NCBI GenBank assembly: GCA_037976565.1
Contig: CP137666.1
Location: 8,302,592-8,366,591 of the forward strand
Origin: Mesocentrotus franciscanus
Lineage: Eukaryota > Echinodermata > Echinoidea > Camarodonta > Strongylocentrotidae
Direction: 5' to 3'
DNA length: 64,000 bases
A model generated the notes under the pieces. The model worked only from the letters and a program-made list of their open reading frames with translations, had not been told where the DNA came from and made no database searches. Made by a program: the position numbers and the translations under genes. Below, piece by piece: positions 24,186-36,200 of the stretch; the stretch's first letter is position 1, and the number at the start of each line of letters is the position of its first letter.

Positions 24186-24245
24186 GGAGCCAGAAGGGTG
24201 TTACCTCATATACTTTAACACAGATTTAGGGCCCTTCTGGCTCTG
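24186..24245. repeat. CAGAAGGG hairpin, copy 2
   Basis: gagccagaaggg pairs perfectly with cccttctggctc, with a loop of about 30 nt. Confidence 0.6.
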
Positions 24246-25529
24246 AATAGATGAAATGATGTATATTTGTTCATAGAATGCCAGCAGGAAACTTTATAAC
24301 CATTGAGTGACAGGCTCACTTGTTAAAAGAGCAAGATATGATTGTAGATATCATGTATATATCAATACAGTTATATATTTTTAGTATGAAGAAAACTTTG
24401 ATATGCATTTTTGTAGATGTATAAACACTTTGTGAACTGGTTTACTATTATTACATGCTTTCGTTATTTTGTGGTAGTGTTTTGCTTATAACCAAGTATG
24501 CTTGTTACTCATTTTAAAAGAATGTCATTATTTGGTCTTAGGATGATGGTGAACTGGTTTTGTAACAGTACAAAAGAGGGGAAGTTACTTTAACTGTGAA
24601 TATGAACTTTGGTGTTCTGTTTTTTGTATCATAGAATACTAGAGTATTGATTTATTGGTACTATACAGACATTAATTTGATACAGTGGGAGCTCAATTGT
24701 ATTTATGTTTGAGATATTATGATGATGTGTCCTTTTCTTCTTATTCAAGTACTAAGTTGTAAAAATTAGTTTGTGTAAAACTGTGATACCAGAAATTCCA
24801 TTTTGATAGTTTGGTTTGTTTTTACCTGACTACTAAGAAAGCATGTGTATGCTTGTAAACAACCAGGGGACTGATGGCTTTAATCCTCTTTGAGGGACTT
24901 GGTAATGAGGATTAATGTTGTACCAAAATGCACTAGTTTAAACCTGTAATCTCCTTGTTACAGACCACTGAACCACTTAGCCTCCCATTTTTTCAGGAAG
25001 TTGCAGAGAATAAGAATTTCTTACCTTTTTTAAAGGGGGTAGGCCTAGCTCTTTGGCTCTATAAATAGTCATCATAGGGCTACTTGTAATGGTAGAGTTG
25101 TAAGGGAGAAGTGCAATGTCTAAAACTCATACCAGTCTATTTTTAATCTAGCTTTCTTTTTATTTCTTAGATTTAAATACCGTACTCATAATGATGTGCA
25201 TATATATGGTATGTCCTTAAGCTGATTCTGGCAACAGTCCAAACAAGCAGAGTCATTGAATAAAGACCACACTGTCACCACTCATGGTTTTATTAGAGAT
25301 ACATATGTTTTATAGTAGTGTCTATTATAGATATAGAATATGACACATGTAAAACTACTTCTTCATTGTAAATCTCTGCACTTAACGTACCACTTGCAGT
25401 TTGTGTTACATATTCCTGCAGCATGTACATTATCAATATTTTATATCATGTAATTCTTTTGTCCATGTTGCATCACTATTGGCAATCTTGCAACTCAATG
25501 TTTATACAGCTCTAGGTACTTGGTACTGT

Positions 25530-25695
25530 TAAAGCTGTACAATAAGACCACTCAAGGTAGACAACAGAGTTGGTCTTTTTAGGCAGGTGGTCTTTATGTA
25601 CATATCCTCTGATACAGGTTTCTACGAGATACCGGTACACTATTTATGCTGGGGGGTGTGGTCTGTATAGACAGGTGGTCTTTCTATACAGGATT
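25530..25695. repeat. Tandem-like GGTGGTCTTTATA repeat
   Basis: Three diverged copies of a motif like aggtggtctttatgtacat (25580, 25675 and neighbours). The same motif family appears inverted at 39380-39560 in a CDK5RAP3 intron. Confidence 0.5.
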
Positions 25696-26603
25696 CCCTG
25701 AAGCAACTTTGATTATGTTTTTTTTTCCACAAGTGTACAGATTGATGGTCTACCGTCTAGGATACTTTTGCGGGGAGTTCTCCAACAAGAATTAAAATAC
25801 AAAACAATACATATATTCTCAAAGGGGGAACATGCCCACCATATTAAGTGTATAATCATACGTTGGCAGGGGGCAAAATTCCCCTGTACCCTTCCTGGAT
25901 CCATCTTTGATCTGTCTCTATCTAGAGAGGACACTTATTCAGCAACTTTTTAAAGGAGGAATTATTGTTGGCTTGGTACGTTTTTAAAGCTAGTCAGTTC
26001 AACACCATATATCTGGGTGTAGTGAGAAACTGTGCAATCTATATTCTATTAGATGCATGCAAAATCTTGTACATACCCGGTACACATTTCTTTTATCCAC
26101 TGAATCATCCATTTGAAGCTCCTTTCATGTTTTCTTGCCGATGGTGGCAATCCAAAAATTGTCTAAATCATCATTATTATTATTTTTTTTTTACTAAACC
26201 ATTGTTCAGTTAAGTGTACATTTGTCCTACTATGAAGAAATGTGTATAGAAAGAAAAATACAGAGATATGACCTTGACTAATATTGTTATTTCTTTAAAA
26301 TATTCTGAAGTTAAGTCTTATAAATACATTTCTATATTGATTTGCAGAGTCTTTGTTCATTTAGTTTCTTTGGTAGCTATCTATCTGAGGTGCACATGTT
26401 TCCAGTATTATTTAAGTGTATAATTGATTTGTATTTATGGTAGAAGTACAGTTGTACTTTTAATTTGTATGTCGAAGATAATCAGCAAGGGAGAGTACTA
26501 TATTTCTTGAACAAGTCACTTTGTGATGCAATGTTCAATTCTTTATGGGTGTTATTCCAGGAATGCAAAACTGATCTATGTCAAAGTAAGATATTGTGTC
26601 TTG

Positions 26604-26677
26604 AGAGTCAAAAAGGTGCTAACTCTATGTTCAAGCATATGAAAGATAATACCTTCTGGCTCTCAACAGATGATATC
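26604..26677. repeat. CAGAAGGG hairpin, copy 3 (diverged)
   Basis: ttgagagtcaaaaaggtgct is followed by ataccttctggctctcaa in inverted orientation. The arms are less well matched than in the other two copies. Confidence 0.5.
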
Positions 26678-27842
26678 TCTCATACTTTTGTTCAGCATAT
26701 CTTATTTTGCTGCAAATTTCTTTCCTACATGTCTATTTCTGCATTATTTGGGGGAACTACTAATCATTTGCATCATCTGCTGAATTTAAATGGGAAAAAT
26801 TAGAATTCGGACCATGTGGTAATCAGTGATTCCTCATTCAAAGTTACATAGCCAAATATGATTCATACATTTTAATACATTGTAATACTGTATGGAAGTA
26901 TTAATGAGCATCTGCAGTATAATTTCATTATTTTCTTTGTTGGCTTAAAGCATTTTAATGATCCTTATGGCCACAAATTCATGTTCATAAGAAAGACAAT
27001 AATGCCTGTTCATGTAAATGAAGCTACATTGGTTTGATATGTAGAACCTACATTGTATGTTGATGTATAAGATGTAATCATAGGTGAAAAAATGGAGAGT
27101 GATTTATATGTATCTGTACATGGATTTACTTCAGTAAATAAAAAAAAATAAGGATGAACTTACCCATCCCCTTTTCAGTATTCTTGTTTATAGTTGAGTT
27201 TTGTTGCAGAGGGCGCTACACAACATAATTTTGTTGTCAGATAATGAAAAACCGAGTGTCAAATTTGAAAGAATATACAATTTAAATGACAAAATCATCT
27301 TTGTTTGATCAAAATCGGTTCAGAGACGGCTGAAATATCCAAAAATATAGCCATTTCTAGTATTTGTGGTGTCCCACAAATATTCTGTAAATTTGAATCA
27401 ACTGTTGGAAAACGAGATAGCAACTTATACGTTTTATTCCAGCCAATGCCAATATTGGCTTTTTGTTGGCTTTTTCGCGTTGGTTATAATACACACAACC
27501 AGCCGGCCCGTGTATTGTTATTATTAATTAATGAATTAACGGTCACTGTATTTTTTTGAAAGTGGAGCTGAATTGGTATGATCGTATTCAATCTAAATTC
27601 ACACATTTTGGGGTCTAAAATTACCTTCATAGCAATTTTAGGTTCTAAAAGGGCACTAGAAATGTCAAATAAGAACGAGCAATAACCATGCACTTTGAAG
27701 GCATTTGCGGTCTTAAACAAAAACTCAACTATCCCTTTAACTACATGTGCAATGTTTGGGTTTAGTTATCCCCCCTTGTTTATAATACTTTCCAAATCAG
27801 TGTGGATTGGTTTTGTATCATACCAAGTTTACCCATATAATA

Positions 27843-28305
27843 TTAAAGGGCCAGTCCAACCCATTTGCAAGTTGTCATCCCCTCACTTTTCTCTATCCAT
27901 TTTGTACATAAATTTAACCCCCAAAAAAAAAAAAAAAATATCACTTTTCTGCTCTGGGAATGTAAAACATGGCTTGAATCTTCATGGAATATGTGCAAAA
28001 ATCACCACTACAGAATTTATTGTAATATAAAGGAAATATTTTATACAGGTGTTTCAAATTAAAAGAGAAAAACTTGAAATTTCATACACAAAATATATGG
28101 GGACTAGTGAGGGGATGACATCAACTTGCTCATTTGCATACAGCCTATATGATACATATCACTGTTTCTTGAAATTAGCAAACTTTGGAATTCCATAACT
28201 TACTTATTTTTCGTCCGATTTTGATGAAACTTTCACCATTTTGTTTGTTTAATGTTTCTCTATTTATTTTATTCATCTTGCAAATGGGTTGGACTCGACA
28301 TTTAA
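27843..28305. mobile_element. TTAA-flanked MITE 2
   Basis: Left end ttaaagggccagtccaaccc, continuing atttgcaag; right end cttgcaaatgggttggactc, then gacatttaa. TTAA at both edges. 463 bp, non-coding. End sequence resembles the MITE at 61839. Confidence 0.75.
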
Positions 28306-29630
28306 ATAGTTAAGTGGAATCTCATAATAACAGAGCCAAGAAAATTACCTTATAATAATTATGGTTGTTAGAAGTGTTCTTTATAATGTGATTCTACTTT
28401 ACCTATAAGATGATCACCAAGTGATTCCAACATTTATTTTCTTATCATGAAGATGCATCATTAAAACAAATAAATAAATAAAAAGGCAATACAAGAGATG
28501 AGAAAATATTAGCATGAGAAAATTTGACTTTACAACAAAGGTATTTATTTCATATGTTCATATTGGAAGAACTGAATGAACAGAGGCCTCAGAAGCATTA
28601 GCTCTAAGACAATCTATGCCATGTAATAATCGTACATCTGAATTATTAACAGAAACACATTTACATGTATATATATACTGTAGAACCAGAATAGCTTACA
28701 TATCTGACAATACAGAACATAAGAAAGGGGTAGAAAACTACAAGGTCATCCATTGTGTTTATTATTCTAAGGTATAGTTGTCATTATTACTTAGGGACTG
28801 GAAAAACCATCAACAACGGTACATGACCATCAGATATGAACCTTGAGAATTCTCAGAATGAAAGTGAAACAAGAGGTCTATTCAGGAATGAAATATATTG
28901 CACATGTCTATAACCTGGATAATATGGCATGCTTACTCTAATTTCACTGAAAGTGCAGATTTGAAAAAAATAAAAACATACTATTATATAGATGGAGAAA
29001 TCGCAGGCAACAGATTATTCAAGAACTCGAATAGGGAAAAGAAAAATTCATTTTTAGAATATCTTTTGCTGTATTTCAATAAATATTTCATCAAAAAAGC
29101 TAATGATAACCAGTGACCTTTCCCCATAATTACTGTAGCTTGTGATATGGATTACCTATATAGTTATGTGGCCGCTTACTGATATTGATTTTATCTTTTC
29201 AAAAGTAGTGATAAAATAAAATTTGCCAGTCTTAGATTCATCTCCATCCCACTGTAAGCCCTGCTACACTCAGCTCCTATGACACAGCATCAAAACATAT
29301 CTAGATGATAAGACAAATCGCATTCAGAAATCAATACCATGAATAGTATATGAAGAACCTACTTGTATTTTGGAATGGATACATATACATTATACATACA
29401 TTAGAGGCATTGTAAAAATGAATTGAGATCTCCAGTCCCATTTGGTGACACAAATGATAATGCAACTTGGGTTCAAATTTTTTTTTTAAATCTGATCCGA
29501 CTTCTTTGCTTGCCCTGAGCTAAAGGGAAACTACTAATATGTAGTAGTATGTATGCTTCTATCAATCAATTGAAACCACGTCCATGATGTCTTTTATCCA
29601 GGATGATTGGTACTTGGATAGGATCTACCT

Positions 29631-29751
29631 GGGCTCTGTCTTATAAAGAGTTGCAATTGATCCAAGTCCTCCAATCAATCGCAAGTTTGCAGTCTCCTAT
29701 CTCTTATGTACATAGTTGCGATCAATATCAACTGTTCATAAGATGGGGCCC
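29631..29751. mobile_element. MITE with GGGCTC/GGGCCC ends
   Basis: Left end gggctctgtcttataaagag; right end complement of gggccccatcttatgaacag. Subterminal gcaattgatc and gatcaatatc are also inverted. 121 bp. Lies 3' of CDK5RAP3 and may be in its 3'UTR. Confidence 0.65.
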
Positions 29752-29902
29752 TGAAATTTGATGACTTCTCAAATTTTACCCACAAGCTAAGGAGCAAACA
29801 AACTACTTGGGACTATTCAGAAATAACCTTGCTAACCTTGTTATACCAGGGGCCTGTCTGATGGAGAGGTAAAATGGTACAATTATTTAAAGTGATCGCA
29901 AC

Positions 29903-29908
29903 TTTATT
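29903..29908 (-). terminator. Candidate poly(A) signal for CDK5RAP3
   Basis: tttatt on the plus strand reads AATAAA on the minus strand, 236 nt after the CDK5RAP3 stop codon. Use is inferred from position only. Confidence 0.4.
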
Positions 29909-30143
29909 GCCACTCTGTACTAAAGAGGCAGGAGTCTGTAAGCTTGCAATTGTTTGGGAATGTGATTTGCTTTTCATTTTGATTTGACTAATATTTTGTA
30001 TTTCATCCAGGCACCTTTTAGAGGAATGCTAACAATCATGCTGCCTGGCTAATTTATAGCATACATGTATTTTGGATCATGAGATGATATGAATAAAAAT
30101 ATAATATTAATAAATCAGACTAACACCTAAACTTTTGATCCTG

Positions 30144-30215
30144 TCATACTGTGTTGATGGCACCCATTAGATTGACTGGTCTGTTCTTGTATCTCTTGGA
30201 AATGTCACCTTCCAC
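30144..30215 (-). CDS. CDK5RAP3: CDK5RAP3 terminal coding exon 13
   Basis: Residues 480-502, VEGDISKRYKNRPVNLMG, ending NTV with stop TGA. Acceptor ttgtctttgcag. Confidence 0.93.
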   Translation of the reverse strand: MEGDISKRYKNRPVNLMGAINTV

Positions 30216-33200
30216 CTGCAAAGACAACAGATAAGCAAACAAATAAACAATAATATCTACATTGAGACTGATAAACAAATTAAACAAAACTAAAGCTAGT
30301 GCAATGCAATATTGAAAATCTTTATCAGAGATACCCCCCTCCTCCTTCCAATCTTAAACAATAACAAAGCTATGTGTGTGATATCCACATAATACATTTT
30401 ATCAACAATAATTCCTAAAAACTTCTTTGTTTATGTCTGCATGAAAAAAGGGGAAAATATTTGGCATTTCTCACACAAAAAGTCAATAAGTCCTTATAAA
30501 ACTGTACATGTGTTGTCCTCTGTTCATTACAACAATCTGGAATTTGGCAAGGATAAATGAAGTGAATGAAAATCTTTGTGATTTGAATCATAAAACTAAA
30601 TACATGTAAAGTCATTTTCTGATAAATAATCATCTTAGATTTGAAAAAGATTATCAAAACAAAAGGTATCAATGAAAATGAAAAGTCCTAAATTGTGTAT
30701 TAAAAAAACATGTCATGAAATAATAAAAGATGAAAATGAGGGAGAAACATTACTTCCCATAAAAATGCAGAATTCCAGATTTCCATGAATTCACTGGATA
30801 TTTGAACAGTATTCAACATTAGCTTTAATACTACAGAATGGTACCTGTTTCTGTAACTCCCTGGTTCGTACAACCAAGGCATCTACCCTAGGCTCAAGCT
30901 TAGTCTGGTCTTCCAGACAGTCCAATCGTTTTTGCTGCACAGCTTCTCTTGAGGCTAACATCTTCTCTTCAAGGGAAATCTTCTGCTTGAGTGAGTCTGT
31001 CAGTCTGTCTACATATCTGGAAGATGCAAATTAGAGATAAGATTGGTTTGAAAAGTGTTACAGAGAAGATACTCTAAGAATGGCTGAAAGGTAAAAGAGC
31101 ATGGCAGCTGGGTGAACAAAGGTTCTATCAGACATGTGTTAGAGATATCGACAAGGATTTGAATTAAATTAAAACTTAAAAACACTAAAATAATTTGTAC
31201 ACCTTTCAAAAGCAGTCAGTTGAAGTAGAGACAATGTACAGGGTGATTTTCATTATTAAGGTTGAAAGGTTGCTGAACATTGTCATTGAATACTTTGGCA
31301 TCAGCAACATCGAGTCAGTCCAACCAATCACAGCTGCTCCTACAACAGCTACAGCAAAATAAAACCATTTTAACATTGAAATAAATGGCAACCTAAACAA
31401 CTTCTTACGTTTGCCAAATTCAACATTTGTTGGTCATTTACAGTGAACTGCACAAAATTCACAAATGATAACGACAACAGTGAATTTTTATTTACCAGCC
31501 AGGCAACAAAGGAATGAATTTTGGGTTGCCAAAAAGGACTTAAGGTGGTCAGTGGCATTTGGGCAACCGTCAAGTTTGTGACCTGTCACCTATTCATGTG
31601 CTATAAGATACAGAAATATGAAGCACCCAATGTTTGTGTCAATTTATTTTGCCATGGTTTTGACTATTTTTTTTTTAGGCAGCTCACCACACCATGTGTG
31701 AACAATGCTTTGAAGTATAAAGAGACCATATCTGCCAACCTTCAAATGCAAACAATTAGAACTCCTACGCCAAAATTACGAATCCGGAGCATTTTAACTG
31801 CTCTTAAATAGACGTTTTCAGAAAATGAGAAGATTATGGGGTTCATAACACTAGTTTTAAGGCAGCAAATTAGAAATCATTCCTCCAACATAGGACTGGT
31901 TGGCAGCTATGAATGATACATACTTTGCAGATCCTATGAGAAGGAAGAGATGCTGCATTCTTGTCTCTGTCAGTCGGTTGTAGATCTCATCCACCTGGGA
32001 CAGCATGGTGGTGATGTAATGAAGCGTCTTCGTCTGGACTACAGTGGGCGCTGTTTGGAACTGGTTGAAGGTAAGAACATCGGTATCTCCCTGCATCTCT
32101 ATCTTGCGCTGCCCTAGGAATGCTTGTAGCTGAAAGCAATAGGGATCATGGTGAGACATGCATGGTTTTCCATGCTTTTCTCTGGTAGAGGTTATACTAT
32201 AAAATGTCATTTGGAATTTACGTTTCAAGAAATAAAATATGGAGACAAGCCTGATTTTTTATCTGTTCATATAGGACCTATGCAGGCATAATTCATATAT
32301 TGTCATTTTTATTATAAATCAGTGATGTAGCAACTACCAAGTCTCTCGAGATTAGAAGAAAAACCTTGGTAAGATTGAATAGGACTTGGTAATGTGGGTG
32401 TTTTTTTTTCCTCCAAATTTCAATTCCACTAAAATATTTGAGAAAATAACTCATAATACAAACGTAAAATTTAACCTAATTTTGTTTAGCATTTATATGC
32501 ATGTGTTGTTTTAAGAACATATGACTGGCAAACTGACTTGCCAGTCTAAATAATGAAGTGACATGAACAGAATAGAATAGATTTGTTTTTGCTATCATTC
32601 TCATAGTAACGTACAATAGGCATGGTGTTACTAGACAATGAATGAAAAAGGATTCCAAGTATTAGAACTAACAACAAATGCACAACATAATATTTTTGGG
32701 CTCAAATTGTTCATACATTGTATTATGTATTTCCAACTCAGAGCATAGAGATCTTAAAGATATTGTACTATCATGCCTTCTCTTTTAATCACTGATCTCT
32801 GTGCATGGATGGCAATACATCTCAACAAGGTCTTACCTCGAGGACTTCATTGATAAACTGGTTTCTAGTTGGGATGTGCTCAAACAGACATAGAGCATCA
32901 TTACCACGAGCAACACCCTCCTCTCCTTCAGTTGTTATACTGTCATTAACCTGAGATAAGAATGGTAGAACAGTTCATCAGCATCTATCAATAACAATTA
33001 TATCCAAAATGTTTCAGTAGCCTCACTTGAAATGTTTAAATAATGACACATACTGTAGCATAAACAGATAAATTGCATGACTTCTATCTTACCATTACAA
33101 AGAGAAGATATACATTTCCAGTAAGGGACACGATTGACGTAATGATGGTATTTATATTCTCTCACAATTTTGACATCCCTCACATTCTTTGACACACAAA

Positions 33201-36200
33201 TGTATAAAGGCACGCCAGGTTTCTTAACAATTCAAATCAAAATATGAAATGGTATGATATCTAAGAACAGATACTGGTTTCCATGTCTTGTTTGGGTCCA
33301 AGAGGTATTGAACATAAATCAATAATACATGTAGATTTCAGCAAGAGTATCATAACAGCTAGTCAGATTATAATTCCAACTGCAATTTCATTTCTAGCAA
33401 AACAAAAGATTCCATCGTTCTGGAATCATGTGAGGTTCAACTTCTCTGAATTGATTTACAGTGTGACAAATGTAACATACATATAAGCAATGGCCAATAC
33501 AAAAATTATGAATCCAAAATATGTACCTCTATATCGAAGTCTATAGTTTCAGCACCTTCATTCTCTACTGAAATTCCTAAATCACCAAAGTCTATCTCTC
33601 CTGTGTCCAGTTCAATGCCACTGAAATCGATCTAGTAAAAGAAACAACACAAATGATAAATAAATACAAGTCATAAGAAGGATACTAATTCATCATCATC
33701 ATGTGAAATCAAGAAAGCAGAAGCAAATCAATCATAACCAGTTTAAAATTAGAAAAATCATGTTCACCTTTTTAACAATAGAGGCTGACACGTCCCCCAG
33801 TGATTCAAATATTCTGCTTTTTTATCTGGTTATTCATTTTTCACTTTGGGTAGGACATTGATACTATCAATTGGAAAGAAAAATGAATAAAGTGGATTCT
33901 TGTCTGTCACATCTTGATGCTCCTTGTGCTCCAAATACTATCTCTCCACTTATAGCAGAGCAGTGAAATATGTAATGCTCTACGTATCAGGTTCCCATTT
34001 ACACCTGGGTGGAGAGTGGCAAATGTAGATTAATACCTTGCCAAAAGACAGATGTACCTGACTGGGATCTGGACCCTAAACCTCTGGACTGAAAGTGACA
34101 TAAAGAAATCACATTACTACAAATTCTTAAAGGCAAAATGTTCATCTTTCCTCTCAGTCACTCTCTTCTCATCTCACCTCATCTTCTCTTGTTTCTTCCT
34201 CTTCTTCCAGGAAGCTGAGTTTGACCTCTTCAACCCTGTCTGGTACCTTCTCTGTCCTCCATTGATACACCCTTGTGTTCCCATGCTGTATAAGGAACTT
34301 CAGCAATGGACACACATCTCCAATGCTTTCCTCATCACTGAAACATGTTCATAAAGGGATATAACAAGATAAAATTCTGCTATTCATTTTCTTCAGTAAT
34401 AAAAATGTGGGGCATATTTTGCAACTCCAATCAAAATTATTTGGTGTAGAATTATCCCCTTTTTTTCTTTGTTCTCTGTACTATGTGAATGTTTGCAAAA
34501 GGTGATTACTAAATGTAAATGACAGTTGTATATACACTTTTCCTACATCTCACCCAGGGAAAATAATTGGGTCAATACAAAAAATGAATCAAAAAAACTG
34601 AAATGAAAGAGCTATCAGGGCCTTATTATATCAGGGAGTAGCCTCAAAACTGGCAACCTTAATACCATAACAAATTCCCTTGATGTCCATCTTGTGACCT
34701 ATCAATGAAGTTGGTGAAATGAGTGATTCTAGCATCCAAAATACATGTAATAACACTAATTTCAATAAACTCCTATACATCGCTTACCTTCCACTGACAA
34801 ACTGGACAAAAGCCTGATAGAACTCGACAACCTCACTCAGTTTCCTAGCCTGTTCTTCTATTGACCTGTACGTCTGAGGGAGCTCTGAAACCAGACCTAG
34901 CAACTCTGATCGGATCTTTTCTCCCTATAGATCAGTCAAGCAAAGTAACATAGAAAACTAAATGTCCTCAAAACCTTGAATACTGTGAACAAGAAACATT
35001 AGCGTACATGGAATGTTTATGCCACAAGATAACTGAATTACAACTGACACAAATCAGAATTTAATCGATTCACAATGTGTGCCATTTTTACAATTCACAA
35101 TTTTTGTATTGCTGAGAAAATGGCTCTTGTTTACGATTCATGGTCATGGTCATGTCACAAAAGTTTATGGGTTTTCACTATTCATCACAAAATCACAACT
35201 AGACAGAGGTTTAACATTAACTTTAGATAATTTTATTACTATATCACCACTTTTAAGCATTAGAAAAGAATATGATAGTATTTCAATTTTCAAGTCACAT
35301 AGAAATAACAAGGTCAAACTGAATCACTGGAAAATATGAATAAATTATTCAATATCTCATTCCAAATTATCAGAGAAGTGATAAAACACGGTACATGCGA
35401 AAGTATCTTGTTTCTATCCATGCCACATATTTATAAACACTTCTTCCTTTCACAAAGACTAAACAGCGTTTAATGACTGTGATGTATGACTATGTTTTTT
35501 AGTGTGGTACAAATCTGCTGATAAAGTTGTAATATCCGATTCACATTAATGAGACTGACTTCAGACTGACTACACACCAAACAAAAAAATCATGTTACCC
35601 CCTAATGGCCAAATATCAGTCAGCCTAGAGTCAGTTTGGAGTTGCTAAGATGGTGTGACAGGTATAAAACAAAGTACAAGGACACATCTATAAAATACGG
35701 AAAGCAAACATTTAAAGTTTTTATTATAATTACCTTTATACCAAGCTGCTTGCATGATTGTTTGTATTCATCTCTAGCTGAGCTTGCACTCTCTGCATAG
35801 TCCTTCTCTTTCTTGGAGCATTCCTTGAGATAGAATAAGGGAAGGGAGAATATAATGTAATAATATGATTATATAATTGATTATTTAGGAGCATGTAAAA
35901 CAAAAAGTGCCATAGAGCTAACAAAATTACAAAATGTGAAAAAACATAAAATACATACACTAAAAAAATAGGTAAATCACATTAGTTTACTGAGGGAAAA
36001 GTATGATTTAGAAGATCAGTTATCACAGTGATTTATCACAATTTTCAAGCGATTTCAAGAGTGGATCACTAGGAATACTAGAAAAGTCAACGCAATGCGT
36101 AGCATCACCTCGCAGGGATCAAATGGCCTATATACGTCAGAACAAGTTACCTCCCTTAGACTATACTATTATATTACTAGGCAAGGAAGTTAACCACATT

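Larger units (their letters stand above)
20517..27142 (+). other. JAZF1 3'UTR and 3' flank
   Basis: AT-rich and without coding exons. The 3'UTR is expected to start here. Poly(A)-signal candidates AATAAA lie at 25259-25264 and 27137-27142. Which is used cannot be told from the sequence alone. Confidence 0.45.
28306..30143. other. Convergent intergenic region and CDK5RAP3 3'UTR
   Basis: Between the convergent JAZF1 and CDK5RAP3 genes. No exon is recognised apart from the probable 3'UTR of CDK5RAP3 at the right end. A MITE lies at 29631-29751. Confidence 0.4.
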
